DNA of 64,000 nucleotides from Pasteurella canis (GTDB lineage Bacteria > Pseudomonadota > Gammaproteobacteria > Enterobacterales > Pasteurellaceae), in NCBI RefSeq assembly GCF_900454865.1, contig NZ_UGTV01000015.1, forward strand, positions 372,001 to 436,000, written 5' to 3'. Under the pieces are notes generated by a model. That model made no database searches. It was not told the origin of the DNA and saw only the letters and a list, made by a program, of their open reading frames with translations. Below are positions 7,549 through 17,882 of the stretch, in pieces. The position numbers and the translations under genes were made by a program. Numbering within the stretch: the stretch's first letter is position 1; each line of letters begins with the position of its first letter.

Positions 7549-9225
7549 TTAAGAGACTAAATCAAGCATTTCTTGTGCGTTAGCTAATGTAGTATTTGTT
7601 ACCTTACTGCCACCTAATAATTTAGCTAGGGCCTTTACTCGTTGTTGTGGAGAAAGTGCAGTCATTTTTGTTTCAGTTTTGTTTTCTACAATTTGTTTTT
7701 CAACAATAAAATGTTGATGACCATGACAAGCCACTTGTGGAAGATGTGTTACACAAATTATTTGACTATGTTGTCCTAATTTACGTAGTAATTTCCCAAC
7801 AATACTGGCAGTTGCACCGCTTATCCCCACATCAACCTCATCAAAAATTAAAGTAGGAATAGCTGATTTATCGGAGGTTAATACTTGAATCGCTAGGGAT
7901 ATACGAGAAAGCTCACCCCCAGAGGCAATTTTAGTTAATGGCTGTGCTATTTGACCTAAATTACTACGCAGCATGAAAGCTAGGTGATCTGCACCATTCG
8001 AGCCGATTTTATTGTAATCTGTGGTTAGTTCGATGAAAAACTCACCATTTTCCATGGCAAGCTGCCTGATTGAGCGGGTGACATGTTCAGCAAGTTTCAT
8101 TGCACCTGTTTTTCGACTTTGATGTAATGCTAATGCTGTTGTGTGCATTTTGTTATAGGCTGCTTTTTCTTGAGCAATTAATAACGCTTCACTTTCAGAA
8201 AAATCGATTAACTGAGCTAACTCTTGTTTTAAACAGCGATGTAACTCAACTAAGTTTTCTGGTTTCACATGGTGTTTGCGTGCTAATTGTAAAGCATGCC
8301 CTAAACGTTGTTCTATTTCATAAAGTGATGCTGGGTCTTGTTCTATATCAGTAGCCAATTGTTGTACTTCATGTGTTGCTTCTTGCACTTGAATGAGGGC
8401 TTCTTGCAATAAATTAGATATATTGTTATACCGAGAGTCTAATTCACACAGTTCGTCTAAATATTGTGTTGCTCGATAGAGTAGAGAATCAATACTCACT
8501 GTTTCATTTTCACTTAATAATTGTAGAGTTGATTGTGAAAGTGTGGTTAATTGCTCACTGTTGGAGAGACGTTTTTGTTCTTCTTCCAATGTGAGATATT
8601 CATCAGGACGTAAATTAAATTCATCCAACTCCGCAACTTGATATTGTAAAAGCTGCTTTTTGGCTTCACTTTCAGCAACTTTTTGCTGAAAAGTTTGTAC
8701 TTGGTGTTGTAGTGTTTTCCATGCTTGATATTCTTCTTGCATTTGTGCCAGTAAATTTCCATGAGAGCAAAAATTATCGAGTAATTGTAGTTGATAGTCA
8801 GGTTTGAGTAATAATTGAGAAGCATGTTGACCATTAATCTGGATTAAATATTGCCCTAGTTCTTTCAGCTGGGTGGCTGAAACAGGAATACTATTGATAA
8901 AAGCTTTTGAACGTCCATCATGGTTGATAATACGACGTAAAATACATTCATTAGGATTCTCGGCATCTTGTAATTCTTGTATTTGTAGCCATTGGAAAGC
9001 AGGACTGTTTTGCTCAAGGATAAATGTTGCACAAATATCAGCTCGTTCTTGTCCCTCTCGTAACATACTGATTTCTGTTCGTTGACCAAGACAAACACTT
9101 AATGCGTCAATTGCAATGGATTTTCCTGCACCAGTTTCTCCAGTGATGACAGACATCCCTTTAGTCAGTTCAATATTAAGATGACGAACAATAGCAAAAT
9201 TATTAATTGTCAGTTGAATGAGCAT
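7549..9225 (-). CDS. recN: DNA repair protein RecN
   Basis: SMC-like ATPase (558 aa) acting early in double-strand-break repair by recombination. The N-terminus has the Walker A motif GETGAGKS at residues 29-36, the middle is a long coiled coil with many Gln/Glu/Leu heptads, and the C-terminal half has the ABC signature region (LTKIASGGELSRISLA) and Walker B (PTLIFDEVDVGISG). This is full length for the family. A perfect 16-bp LexA box lies 39 bp upstream, so it is part of the SOS response, as in E. coli. Confidence 0.96.
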   Translation of the reverse strand: MLIQLTINNFAIVRHLNIELTKGMSVITGETGAGKSIAIDALSVCLGQRTEISMLREGQERADICATFILEQNSPAFQWLQIQELQDAENPNECILRRIINHDGRSKAFINSIPVSATQLKELGQYLIQINGQHASQLLLKPDYQLQLLDNFCSHGNLLAQMQEEYQAWKTLQHQVQTFQQKVAESEAKKQLLQYQVAELDEFNLRPDEYLTLEEEQKRLSNSEQLTTLSQSTLQLLSENETVSIDSLLYRATQYLDELCELDSRYNNISNLLQEALIQVQEATHEVQQLATDIEQDPASLYEIEQRLGHALQLARKHHVKPENLVELHRCLKQELAQLIDFSESEALLIAQEKAAYNKMHTTALALHQSRKTGAMKLAEHVTRSIRQLAMENGEFFIELTTDYNKIGSNGADHLAFMLRSNLGQIAQPLTKIASGGELSRISLAIQVLTSDKSAIPTLIFDEVDVGISGATASIVGKLLRKLGQHSQIICVTHLPQVACHGHQHFIVEKQIVENKTETKMTALSPQQRVKALAKLLGGSKVTNTTLANAQEMLDLVS

Positions 9226-9263
9226 AGTAATTCCTCGTTTACTGTATATTTATCAGTTTATAA

Positions 9264-9279
9264 CTGTTTTTATATACAG
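9264..9279 (-). promoter_or_regulatory. LexA (SOS) box of recN
   Basis: CTGTTTTTATATACAG fits CTGT-N8-ACAG exactly and is AT-only between the arms, the hallmark of a strong LexA site. A second, degenerate half-match begins at 9242 (CTGTATATTTATCAG, one base short in spacing). recN is a classic SOS gene with multiple operators in E. coli. Confidence 0.85.
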
Positions 9280-9310
9280 TAAAGCGATTTTTAATAATTT
9301 TGAGTGTTTT

Positions 9311-10228
9311 TTATACTAGATTTCTGAGCCAACCTAATTTTGAACTCAGTACTTTGTAATAGTTATAGTTTTTTAGATGCAGTAATCTGAGTTTATGCTG
9401 GCTTTTTTGAATATGTACAATGTCATCTGGAGAGAATTCCAAAGCAATTTGACTGTCGCAACCTACTTCTAATTGTGCTGTGTTATATTCGGCAAAACGG
9501 ATAGAGATTTTACTATCGCCATCAATGACTAAGGGACGTGAGGAGAGGGTATGTGGGAACATTGGCACTAATGCAATTGCATTGAGCTGAGGAGTTAAAA
9601 TAGGACCTCCAGCAGAAAGAGAATAAGCGGTTGAACCTGTTGGCGTAGAAATAATTAAGCCATCAGAACGTTGTGAAAAGGCAAATTTATCATCAATATA
9701 AACATGAAAATCGATCATATGTGCAATTTTGGCAGGGTGAATAACCGCTTCATTGACAGCATTCGCCTTAGCAATAATTTTTCCATCACGTTCTACGCTG
9801 GCTTCTAAGATAAAGCGTTCTTCCACAAAAAATTCACCTTGTTCTAAACAAGCTTGCAACTGTGCATAAGCATTTTTAGGGTCAATATCTGTTAAGAAGC
9901 CTAAATTACCTCGATTAATACCGATTAATGCAATGTCATATTTGGCAAGGATGCGTGCACGTCCTAACATATTGCCATCACCACCAATCACAATTCCTAA
10001 CTGCGCGTTTTGTCCAATATCTTCAATTGAGGCTAAATAATCTTCGCTTAAGCCAAGTTGCTCGCCGATTGGACGCTCTACTAATACTTGATAACCTTTT
10101 TCAATGAGCCACTGAAAAAGATTTTTATGCATTTGTAAAGTCAAATCATGGCGAGGTTTACCTAATAATCCAATGGTTTGAAAGGAGGATTGTAGTGCTT
10201 TAATATCCACTGCATTTTGGTATGTCAT
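9311..10228 (-). CDS. nadK: NAD kinase
   Basis: ATP-dependent NAD kinase making NADP in the cytoplasm. Signatures are the GGDGN motif in [18 protein letters not shown], the NAD-binding segment [43 protein letters not shown] and [17 protein letters not shown]. The frame is open up to ATGs at 10240, 10285 and 10297. I chose the ATG at 10228 (MTYQNAVD) because GGAA lies 7 bases before it and the length (305 aa) is near the family's. If the longer start is used, a USS at 10257-10265 falls in coding sequence. It is divergent from grpE, as in E. coli. Confidence 0.93.
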   Translation of the reverse strand: MTYQNAVDIKALQSSFQTIGLLGKPRHDLTLQMHKNLFQWLIEKGYQVLVERPIGEQLGLSEDYLASIEDIGQNAQLGIVIGGDGNMLGRARILAKYDIALIGINRGNLGFLTDIDPKNAYAQLQACLEQGEFFVEERFILEASVERDGKIIAKANAVNEAVIHPAKIAHMIDFHVYIDDKFAFSQRSDGLIISTPTGSTAYSLSAGGPILTPQLNAIALVPMFPHTLSSRPLVIDGDSKISIRFAEYNTAQLEVGCDSQIALEFSPDDIVHIQKSQHKLRLLHLKNYNYYKVLSSKLGWLRNLV

Positions 10229-10392
10229 TGCTTGTTCCATTTGATGAAAAAATTTAACCGCACTTGAATTCAAAAAATCAGCCATTATATTACACACAAA
10301 ACCTTTTATTTGTCAGCAAGTATCTATATATGTGTTAACTTTTATATTTTTTGCTAGAATTAGTCAAAATTTTGTTATTAACGGAGAATGTA

Positions 10393-10968
10393 ATGTCTGC
10401 AAAAGAGCAACAAATTGAAAATGAAGAAATGATTCAAGAAGAAGTTGAATTAGAACAACCTGTTGAAGAGGTAGTAGGGGAAGATCCTTTAGAGGAAGCA
10501 ATTGCTCGTGTTCAAGAATTGGAAGCTCAGTTAGAACAAACAATGAAGAAAGAGCAAGATTTATTATTACGTACACGAGCTGAAATTGATAACATTCGTC
10601 GTCGTACAGAACAAGATGTAGAGAAAGCACATAAGTTTGCATTAGAAAAATTTTCTAAAGATATTCTCAATACTATTGATAATTTAGAACGTGCTTTAGC
10701 AACACCAGCAAATTTAGAGGATGAAAGTGTAAAAGCTCTGTTTGATGGTGTTGAGCTGACTTTGAAAGAACTTATTTCCACAGTGGCTCGTTTCGGTGTT
10801 GAACCTGTTGGTATTGTTGGTGAAGTGTTTAATCCCGAATTACATCAAGCAATTTCCATGCAGCCGATGGAAGGATTTGAAGCAAACCAAATTACAGTAG
10901 TATTACAAAAAGGTTATTTATTAAATGGTCGTGTTATTCGTCCAGCAATGGTAATGGTTGCTGCATAG
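10393..10968 (+). CDS. grpE: Nucleotide exchange factor GrpE
   Basis: Co-chaperone that releases ADP from DnaK, 191 aa from the ATG at 10393, which follows an ACGGAG ribosome site; an upstream TTG at 10351 is in frame but lacks support. The order is an acidic N-terminal tail ([13 protein letters not shown]), a long paired helix ([13 protein letters not shown] to [13 protein letters not shown]), then the beta domain with [10 protein letters not shown] and [22 protein letters not shown], the GrpE signature. It is divergent from nadK. No convincing sigma-32 promoter could be picked out. Confidence 0.95.
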   Translation: MSAKEQQIENEEMIQEEVELEQPVEEVVGEDPLEEAIARVQELEAQLEQTMKKEQDLLLRTRAEIDNIRRRTEQDVEKAHKFALEKFSKDILNTIDNLERALATPANLEDESVKALFDGVELTLKELISTVARFGVEPVGIVGEVFNPELHQAISMQPMEGFEANQITVVLQKGYLLNGRVIRPAMVMVAA

Positions 10969-10984
10969 ATACGAGATATTTTAT

Positions 10985-11034
10985 AAAAAAAGACCGCACT
11001 TTATTTGCTTAAAGCGAAAGTGCGGTCTTTTTAT
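10985..11034 (+). terminator. USS-dyad terminator after grpE
   Basis: Two inverted uptake sequences (10993-11001 and 11018-11026) form a stem of about 16 bp, AAAAGACCGCACTTT with AAAGTGCGGTCTTTT, ending in a T run. Paired USS used as terminators are well known in Haemophilus. Confidence 0.88.
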
Positions 11035-11155
11035 TTTGATTTTGAGATGTTTCATATAATAAAAGATTATAAACCATAGCCAAAAAGTAGTTGTAGTTTA
11101 TTAAAAATTCTCATTTAATCATATGCAGTTTTTTTATTCGTATTGAGAGCAAATT

Positions 11156-12481
11156 ATGAGCGTGATAAATCTGATTATTTTTGTCGCATTACTTGTGTTA
11201 TTAGCATGGATTTTTAAACGTACCCAAAAACTAGGGACAACAGTATTTATCGGATTAGTATTAGGTTTAGTTTGTGGTGCGTTATTGCAGCAATTAGCCG
11301 ATCAAGATGCCGTTAAAAGTACTTTAGATTGGATTAACTTAGTTGGTAGTGGTTATGTGCGTTTACTGCAAATGATTGTAATGCCATTAGTCTTTATTTC
11401 AATTCTCTCAGCAATTACTCGTTTAAATCAGGCAAGTGCTTTGGGGAAAATTAGTTTCAGTGTAATTTCTGTGTTATTAATCACGACTGCAATTGCTGCA
11501 GCAATTGGGATTGCTATGGCTTATATATTCGAACTAAGTGCAGAGGGATTAGTGGCAGGAGAGCGTGAATTAGCGGCTCAAACCCGTGTTGAAGGTCGAG
11601 TAGAAAAAGTGAGTAGTTTGACTATTCCTGCTATGTTATTGTCTTTTATCCCTAAAAATCCATTTTTAGAATTAACGGGTGCAAATCCTACTTCTATTAT
11701 TAGTGTTGTGTTATTTTCAGCATTGCTCGGTGTTGCGGCACTCAGTTTAAGTAAAGAAGATCAGGCATTGGGCGAGCGTATTGCACAAGGTGTAGAAACA
11801 TTGAATAAATTAATTATGCGTTTAGTGCGTATGGTCATTCGTTTAACGCCTTATGGTGTATTTGCACTCATGATTAAAATGGCTACAACATCAAAATGGG
11901 CAGATATTGTTAATTTGGGTTCATTTATTATTGCCTCCTATTTAGCTATTTTATTCATGTTTCTGGTACACGCACTTATATTGGTCCTTTTTAAAGTAAA
12001 CCCTGTGAATTATTTTAAAAAGGTCTTACCCACATTAAGTTTTGCGTTTACTTCTCGTTCTAGTGCCGCCACATTGCCACTCAATATTGAAACACAAACA
12101 AATAAATTAGGTAATAATAGTGTGATTGCGAATTTTGCCGCAACTTTTGGTGCAACAATCGGACAAAATGGCTGTGCGGGTATCTATCCTGCAATGTTAG
12201 CCGTTATGGTTGCGCCAACAGTTGGAATTGATCCTTTCAGTTTTACTTATTTAGCTACATTGATTTTAGTTGTGACGATTTCATCACTAGGTATTGCGGG
12301 TGTGGGTGGTGGTGCGACCTTTGCTGCCATTGTGGTGCTTTCAACGTTGAATCTACCACTTGCGTTAGTAGGGCTATTGATCTCTATTGAGCCTTTAATT
12401 GATATGGGACGTACCGCACTTAACGTGAATGGCTCAATGGTCGCTGGTACAGTGACTAATCAATTGTTAAGCAAAAAATAA
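11156..12481 (+). CDS. tcyP: L-cystine:cation symporter, TcyP/YdjN type (DAACS family)
   Basis: Inner-membrane symporter of the dicarboxylate/amino acid:cation (DAACS) family, 441 aa, closest in memory to E. coli YdjN/TcyP, an L-cystine importer. Shared stretches are SGYVRLLQMIVMPLVFISILSA, LSFIPKNPFLELTGANPTS, FTSRSSAATLPLNIE, ATFGATIGQNGCAGIYPAMLAVMVAPT and LISIEPLIDMGRTALNVNGS, which include the substrate-binding hairpin loops. Around eight helices plus re-entrant loops are expected. It appears monocistronic, flanked by terminators. Cystine is inferred from family resemblance. Confidence 0.88.
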   Translation: MSVINLIIFVALLVLLAWIFKRTQKLGTTVFIGLVLGLVCGALLQQLADQDAVKSTLDWINLVGSGYVRLLQMIVMPLVFISILSAITRLNQASALGKISFSVISVLLITTAIAAAIGIAMAYIFELSAEGLVAGERELAAQTRVEGRVEKVSSLTIPAMLLSFIPKNPFLELTGANPTSIISVVLFSALLGVAALSLSKEDQALGERIAQGVETLNKLIMRLVRMVIRLTPYGVFALMIKMATTSKWADIVNLGSFIIASYLAILFMFLVHALILVLFKVNPVNYFKKVLPTLSFAFTSRSSAATLPLNIETQTNKLGNNSVIANFAATFGATIGQNGCAGIYPAMLAVMVAPTVGIDPFSFTYLATLILVVTISSLGIAGVGGGATFAAIVVLSTLNLPLALVGLLISIEPLIDMGRTALNVNGSMVAGTVTNQLLSKK

Positions 12482-12504
12482 TGCTTCAATAGTGTATTAT
12501 CAAT

Positions 12505-12540
12505 AAAAAAAGAGATAGCATATATAGCTATCTCTTTTTA
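12505..12540. terminator. Bidirectional terminator between the cystine transporter and hgbA
   Basis: Perfect stem AAAAAGAGATAGC / GCTATCTCTTTTT around ATATATA, with A and T tracts at both sides. It separates two convergent genes. Confidence 0.85.
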
Positions 12541-12553
12541 GGTTTAGCCAGTA

Positions 12554-15538
12554 TTAGAAGGTTAATTCAGCGGATAATCTAAAATTTCGACCAGGCGCAT
12601 AAAAACGTTTGATTCCTGCTCCTGTATTTTGATCAATGAGATTAATCGTGCCAATTGAACGAATTGAACGAGCTGAGTCCCAAGTAATATATTTTTTATT
12701 CGTCATATTATATAAACCAGCAGTCAACATTAGATTCTTAAACGGTTTAGCATAAATAATCGTATCGATTGTCATGTAGTGATGATTACGCCATGCTAAT
12801 GTATTATCAGTTACGCTTTTCCCTTGAATTAAAGCCCCATTTTTCTTTTGATCCTCCCAATACATGTTATAAGTTTGATGCCGTTTTTTCTCCGCAACAT
12901 CGGTAATGAAGAAGTCAATTCCGTATTTGTCATCTTCAGTTGCATAGCCAATGTTATATATTGCGGTAGTGGGTTGAATGGCATTCATTGGGATCTTGCT
13001 TTCAATTTTGCCTTTTTGATGCGTCAGTTTATAACCTATTCTGAAGCCAGCTAACTTGTGATAAAGCGTTTTTAATTCTAAGCGAGCATTTATTTCAAGT
13101 CCTGTTACTTTAGCCTTATCTCTATTATGATTTTGGTAGAATGGATAGCTGATTGAGCTGCCTTCATCAACTGCACGTTGTCCAACATAAACTAGATCAA
13201 TAAAATGATCATAATCAGTTTGGAATGCACTTAAAGTAATAAAACTTTGATTTTTATATATTGTCATTGCTACTTCTTTTGTTTTAGCAATTTCAGGCTT
13301 TAAATTGACATTCGGCGTAATTGAGAAACTTGGGTGCTTAAATGTCATGAACATTTCATCGGAAGTTGGCGCCCTAAATCCATTTGAATATTTAAATTGG
13401 ACACGCATCCAATTTAATGGATCGATGTTTAACCCGAAATTGTAAGAATGATGTTTGTATGCTTTGTTTTGCAACATCATTGCAAGGTTTTGTGCGACAT
13501 TTTTATTCATACATTCGGTGTTATAGCCACATTTTGCTCCAATACCGTAAGCGTTCTCAGGTAATGGAATAAAGATACCCGCAATTAGCCCTTTGGGTAC
13601 AGGTACATTAGGATTGTAACTTGGTCGATGTTCTACTTTGTCATAGCGGTAATTGAGATCTAAGTTTAGCCAATTGGTTAGCCTAATATTGTCCCCCAAA
13701 TAAAGAGCTTGGTTTTTGGTTTCTACTGGAATTAGGTAACTATAACGTCCATTAACATTTTCTCTTAAATTACCTGTACAAGAGCCAGTTGGCCAGTAAT
13801 CTGGACGCGGTTCATATTGTATAGGATAAGTGCCACTAATACTTTTATTACAGAAGAACGCATCAGCCCACCATTGAACATTGCCACCTTTATAACCATC
13901 TTTATTGACCATGCTTTTGTGTGTTTTATTATAGAGACCGCCATATTTTAGTTGATGTGCCATTCCCCAAGTTGAGAACTCTTTACCAAAATCTAAATTG
14001 ATTTGTTTGGTGTCCGTGTTGAGATCGCGATCGTTATAATCATTACGGCTATAACCTGCGGAGAAAGGTAAAATAAATTTAACTTCCTCATATTGTTTTC
14101 CTCCCCAATTGTTAGCTTGAGATTTGAGCTCAATTTCACCGTATTGTCGACCATCAGCAAGCGTTTTAAGGGTAATCTCTCTTTCTTCAAATTTGTAGAC
14201 GTCTTCGGATTTTTCATTTTTTTTGACAAAGACTTTAAATTTTTTCTTACAGTTAATTTTAGAGCAATCAATTAATGTTGTCTGTGGTGAATACTCTCGG
14301 TAATCAAATCCTGAAATGACTTCACCTTTAGAATTTTTATATTTGACTTCTTTGCCCCAAGTACCCTCTATTACTTCTGCGGTAATTTCACCACCTTGTT
14401 TATCGGCAATTTTATTGACACCAGTACTGCTATCAAGCGCTAAGCCTTGCTCATTTAATACAGAAACACATTTTGGTCCACTGCAATACTCATCTGTTCT
14501 TGCCTTATTTTTAATTTTTTGTGAGGAAACGGAGACTTTAAAATGATCCCAAAGGGCTGTTTGTGTAAAGTTTTCATAAGCAAACTGGATATTCTTGCGA
14601 TGAGAGCTATCGTTCGTTTTTCTTTCTCCATAGATTTCAGTATTCACATAGCTACTTGGTCTTAATGTATAAGATAAATCTTCTCCACGCGATCTTAGTT
14701 TAGAATCATCTAATGCGACAGTAAAACGATGTTCTTCATGGGGCTGGAAACCAAATTTAATTAAGGTGCTATCTCGAGTTATATCATAAGGATCTGTTTT
14801 TTCACGTGTTTTTCCAACAGCTGATTTATCTTTTTCTTGGTTTGTATAGATATCATAAAAATAGTTTTCGATTTCATGACCTTCACGGCGTGTATTGATG
14901 AATAACAGATCAAACCATTTATATTTTCCTGCTAAAGTGACAGAGGTGATATCTTCGTTATTCATACTTTGATAGCCACGTTTGACACCAATATGGTAAT
15001 TTTTATTAAGGAGATAATCGCGAGCATCTTTAGTTTCAAATATGACAGAACCGCCTAGTGCTCCACTACCTGATTTAATTGAGTCCGCGCCTTTAGTAAT
15101 AGTCGCGACTTTAACATTCTCTATTTCTATGCCATTACGTGTATTATTAAAATTACCATAGCCTTCAAATAGTTCTTTAAATCCTTGTGAGCTTAATGTT
15201 TCAGCCTGACGTAAGCCATCAATCATAATGCCAACACGATTTTCATCAACGCCTCGTACCGCATAGCCACTAGCACCAGTACGTCCTGTTTCAACAACAG
15301 TAATCCCTGTTTCATAGCGGACTAAATCTCGACTATCAGAGACTTGTTGTTTATGTATTGTTTGTGAGTTAATTTGGCTTTCGCCTACTTTGTTTTCTTG
15401 GATATTCATGTGTTCGGTATTTCCACCAGAAACAACAATCGTATCAAGTTGTTCGATATGTTCTACTTCTTCTGCAAGGGAAGGGGGGCTTAATGTTAAA
15501 GCGGCTAGTATTAATGCATACTGCTTATTTAATTGCAT
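12554..15538 (-). CDS. hgbA: TonB-dependent haemoglobin-type receptor (HgbA/Hgp-like)
   Basis: Outer-membrane TonB-dependent receptor, 994 aa, in the haemoglobin/transferrin/lactoferrin receptor family. In order: a signal peptide cut after SPPSLA (about residue 22), a TonB box (LDTIVVSGG, about 31-39), a plug domain with ESQINSQTI, GYAVRGVDENRVGIMIDGLRQ and TKGADSIKSGSGALGGSV, then a 22-strand barrel ending in FRLSAELTF. Cysteine pairs in predicted loops (YCSGPKC, DCSKINC, AKCGYNTEC) are typical of Hgb receptors. Size and plug favour haemoglobin over transferrin, but the ligand is inferred. There is no tetranucleotide repeat, unlike phase-variable Hgp genes. A Fur box lies upstream. Confidence 0.85.
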   Translation of the reverse strand: MQLNKQYALILAALTLSPPSLAEEVEHIEQLDTIVVSGGNTEHMNIQENKVGESQINSQTIHKQQVSDSRDLVRYETGITVVETGRTGASGYAVRGVDENRVGIMIDGLRQAETLSSQGFKELFEGYGNFNNTRNGIEIENVKVATITKGADSIKSGSGALGGSVIFETKDARDYLLNKNYHIGVKRGYQSMNNEDITSVTLAGKYKWFDLLFINTRREGHEIENYFYDIYTNQEKDKSAVGKTREKTDPYDITRDSTLIKFGFQPHEEHRFTVALDDSKLRSRGEDLSYTLRPSSYVNTEIYGERKTNDSSHRKNIQFAYENFTQTALWDHFKVSVSSQKIKNKARTDEYCSGPKCVSVLNEQGLALDSSTGVNKIADKQGGEITAEVIEGTWGKEVKYKNSKGEVISGFDYREYSPQTTLIDCSKINCKKKFKVFVKKNEKSEDVYKFEEREITLKTLADGRQYGEIELKSQANNWGGKQYEEVKFILPFSAGYSRNDYNDRDLNTDTKQINLDFGKEFSTWGMAHQLKYGGLYNKTHKSMVNKDGYKGGNVQWWADAFFCNKSISGTYPIQYEPRPDYWPTGSCTGNLRENVNGRYSYLIPVETKNQALYLGDNIRLTNWLNLDLNYRYDKVEHRPSYNPNVPVPKGLIAGIFIPLPENAYGIGAKCGYNTECMNKNVAQNLAMMLQNKAYKHHSYNFGLNIDPLNWMRVQFKYSNGFRAPTSDEMFMTFKHPSFSITPNVNLKPEIAKTKEVAMTIYKNQSFITLSAFQTDYDHFIDLVYVGQRAVDEGSSISYPFYQNHNRDKAKVTGLEINARLELKTLYHKLAGFRIGYKLTHQKGKIESKIPMNAIQPTTAIYNIGYATEDDKYGIDFFITDVAEKKRHQTYNMYWEDQKKNGALIQGKSVTDNTLAWRNHHYMTIDTIIYAKPFKNLMLTAGLYNMTNKKYITWDSARSIRSIGTINLIDQNTGAGIKRFYAPGRNFRLSAELTF

Positions 15539-15566
15539 AGATACCTCTTTTACTACTAATAAAATT

Positions 15567-15585
15567 GATTATGAAAATCATTTTC
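15567..15585 (-). promoter_or_regulatory. Fur box of the haemoglobin receptor
   Basis: GATTATGAAAATCATTTTC matches the 19-bp Fur consensus GATAATGATAATCATTATC at 16 positions. It lies 28 bp before the receptor start, where bound Fe-Fur would block transcription in iron-rich conditions. Confidence 0.8.
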
Positions 15586-15718
15586 AATTATAGAGGCGAT
15601 GTTTAGAAATGAAAAGGGCAACTTGTAGGATATTCGCCCAAATGGGTAAATTAAGTTAACTATTTAAATTTATTGATGATTTTATAGTATAAATGTCATT
15701 CAAATTGGCTAAATTTTA

Positions 15719-17731
15719 TTATTTTTTGACAATAGTTCCTTTTAATAGTTTACGGATCCAACTCCGATTAGCTTGAAGTTGATGCATAATATCTTGACTC
15801 AAAGGTAAAGGCTCCTGATAAATGAGTGAAGCAAGGGTTTCTCCTAACAAAGGAGCAGAAGTGAGTCCTCTTGAGCCTAAAGCGGCGATTAAGAATAAGT
15901 TATCAAAATTGGCTGCATTTTTTATCGATTGTTTACGGCGGCGCAGATTGTAAAGATGTTGGTAATCATCTAATTGTTGCTCAAATTTTGGTACATTTCC
16001 TAACATAGGAATACGATCGCGTACTGCACAGCGAATACCAACACGCGCTTGATTGCCTGATGTATCAATTTCTTTTGTCCAGTTGACGTTGAGGTTAGTT
16101 TGAATTTTTTGCTGGTTTTCTCGTTGTTCAGCCAAACTAAATTCTCGTGAATCACAATCACGTACATGACTTGCACCAATGCAATGAGTATGGCTTTGTG
16201 CCATAGGAGTGAGATAACCATCATAACATACAACCGTTTTTAGCTGTTTTAAATGTTCAGTCGTCGGGATCTCACTCACTTGCCCACGTACAGGATATAA
16301 AGGCAAATGTGCTGTTTGAGTAAACTCAGTAATTTTATGCCCGTTTGCTAAGATCACAACTTGATGTTTATATTGTTCTCCTTGTGCATTTGTTAGTTGC
16401 CAACCATTTTCTTGCTGTTCAAGTGCGGTCACTTTTTGCTGGGTTTTAATTTCAAGTCCGCATTCAACTAAATAGGCAAACATGTTTTGGACAAATTGGC
16501 GCGGTGCAAGCCAAGCACCTTGTGGAATAAATCCACCAGAACAGGCTAAAGGCAGTCCAACTTTTTCACTCAATTGTACTGGTGAAAGGGGGGAATATAA
16601 GCTTTGAGGCCATTGATAGTGTGAAATTTTCTCTAATTTGACCGCACTTTTATGGTCATAGCTACAAAGTGCTACGCCACAGAACGAATGCTCAAAAGGA
16701 ATCCCTTGCAGGATTGCCTGTTGTAAACGTTGTTGTCCATAAGCAAAGGCATGAATATAAAAGCGAATATTAATCAAATCATCATCACTGAGTTGTGGAT
16801 AGAATGCACCTTGTTTATTACCTGACGCATTGAGAGCAATATCTTCGTCTTCACAATAAAGTGTCACTTTAGCTTGACGCTCTAATAAAGATAAGGCACA
16901 GAATAATGAAGCAATGCCGCCGCCAATAATGGCGATATTTGGTTGTGGAGTAACCTGAGCAGGTTGTGCTAGATACCAAGGGAAGTGAATAGGAGCTTGG
17001 CTAGAATTAGGTTTGTTACCTTGTAAGCATTCGCGTTTTTTTCCATAGCCCTTGCGCTTTTTAACTTCAAAACCTACTTGTTCTAAGCCTTTTCGTACGG
17101 TACTTGCTGCAGTAAAAGTAGCAAACGTGCCTTGTTCTTTGCTGTAGCGATACATATGTCGATAGAGTGTATCATTCCACATTTGTGGATTTTTGCTCGG
17201 AGAAAATCCATCAAGAAACCAGGCATCTATTTTGTTACACATATAATCACCAAGTTGAGGGAGATTATCGATGAGATCGCCAAACCAAAGATCCAATGTG
17301 GTTTCGGCAAAATGGAAGCGATAACAACCCTCAATAGGTTCAAGCCAATATTGCTGTAATTGTTGAGCTAATTGTGTAAATTCAGGGTAAGTTTGATGGG
17401 CAAGCTTGAGTTGTTCAAGTGGAATAGGATATTTTTCAAAAGAAATAAAGAATAAGCGTTTAAGTGGTGCATTTGGATATTGTTGACGAAATTCACGAAA
17501 TAATATTGTTACTGCAAAAAAATTAAGACCCGTACCAAATCCTGTTTCAGCAATGACAAAATGTTCAGATGGATAGTTTTGCCAACGTTGCCACAATTGA
17601 TTGCCTTGTTGAAAGACATAGCGACTTTCAGCAAGTCCGTCTTGGTTAGAAAAGTAGATATCGTCAAATTCAGCAGAAACAGGCGTGTGATCTTGGTTGA
17701 AATGGACTTCTGCAAATTGAATTTTCTTCAT
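15719..17731 (-). CDS. mnmC: tRNA mnm5s2U biosynthesis bifunctional protein MnmC
   Basis: Two-domain enzyme (670 aa) finishing 5-methylaminomethyl-2-thiouridine at the wobble base of tRNA. The C-terminal FAD oxidase (MnmC1; Rossmann motif [10 protein letters not shown] at 266-275) removes the carboxymethyl group from cmnm5s2U. The N-terminal SAM methyltransferase (MnmC2/MnmD; motif [10 protein letters not shown] at 62-71 and [12 protein letters not shown] at 174-185) then methylates the amine. Later FAD-domain motifs are intact ([32 protein letters not shown]). It is divergent from fabB, the arrangement also found in E. coli. Confidence 0.96.
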   Translation of the reverse strand: MKKIQFAEVHFNQDHTPVSAEFDDIYFSNQDGLAESRYVFQQGNQLWQRWQNYPSEHFVIAETGFGTGLNFFAVTILFREFRQQYPNAPLKRLFFISFEKYPIPLEQLKLAHQTYPEFTQLAQQLQQYWLEPIEGCYRFHFAETTLDLWFGDLIDNLPQLGDYMCNKIDAWFLDGFSPSKNPQMWNDTLYRHMYRYSKEQGTFATFTAASTVRKGLEQVGFEVKKRKGYGKKRECLQGNKPNSSQAPIHFPWYLAQPAQVTPQPNIAIIGGGIASLFCALSLLERQAKVTLYCEDEDIALNASGNKQGAFYPQLSDDDLINIRFYIHAFAYGQQRLQQAILQGIPFEHSFCGVALCSYDHKSAVKLEKISHYQWPQSLYSPLSPVQLSEKVGLPLACSGGFIPQGAWLAPRQFVQNMFAYLVECGLEIKTQQKVTALEQQENGWQLTNAQGEQYKHQVVILANGHKITEFTQTAHLPLYPVRGQVSEIPTTEHLKQLKTVVCYDGYLTPMAQSHTHCIGASHVRDCDSREFSLAEQRENQQKIQTNLNVNWTKEIDTSGNQARVGIRCAVRDRIPMLGNVPKFEQQLDDYQHLYNLRRRKQSIKNAANFDNLFLIAALGSRGLTSAPLLGETLASLIYQEPLPLSQDIMHQLQANRSWIRKLLKGTIVKK

Positions 17732-17744
17732 GACTTTTTATTCC

Positions 17745-17773
17745 TTTATAGACAAGCTGAATCGTACTATAAT
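17745..17773 (+). promoter_or_regulatory. Predicted sigma-70 promoter of fabB
   Basis: -35 TTTATA (17745-17750) and a perfect -10 TATAAT (17768-17773) with a 17-bp spacer. The start would be near 17780, about 100 bp before the fabB ATG. A half-match to the FadR site (ACTGGTC at 17789-17795) lies just downstream, too incomplete to call. Confidence 0.5.
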
Positions 17774-17882
17774 AACGAAATTTTCTGTACTGGTCGAATG
17801 ATCGAATTACTACTTGAAATCTTGTAGTTTGGAGGCTATTTTATCGACCATATTTTCATTTCTGAACAAAAAGGAATACTCT

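Noticed and set aside
12554-15538. Haemoglobin receptor as a recent horizontal acquisition
   Set aside because: Base composition and codon use do not stand out from neighbours, and such receptors are common in Pasteurellaceae.
17789-17804. FadR site before fabB
   Set aside because: Only one half (ACTGGTC) is convincing; the second half does not form the needed inverted repeat.
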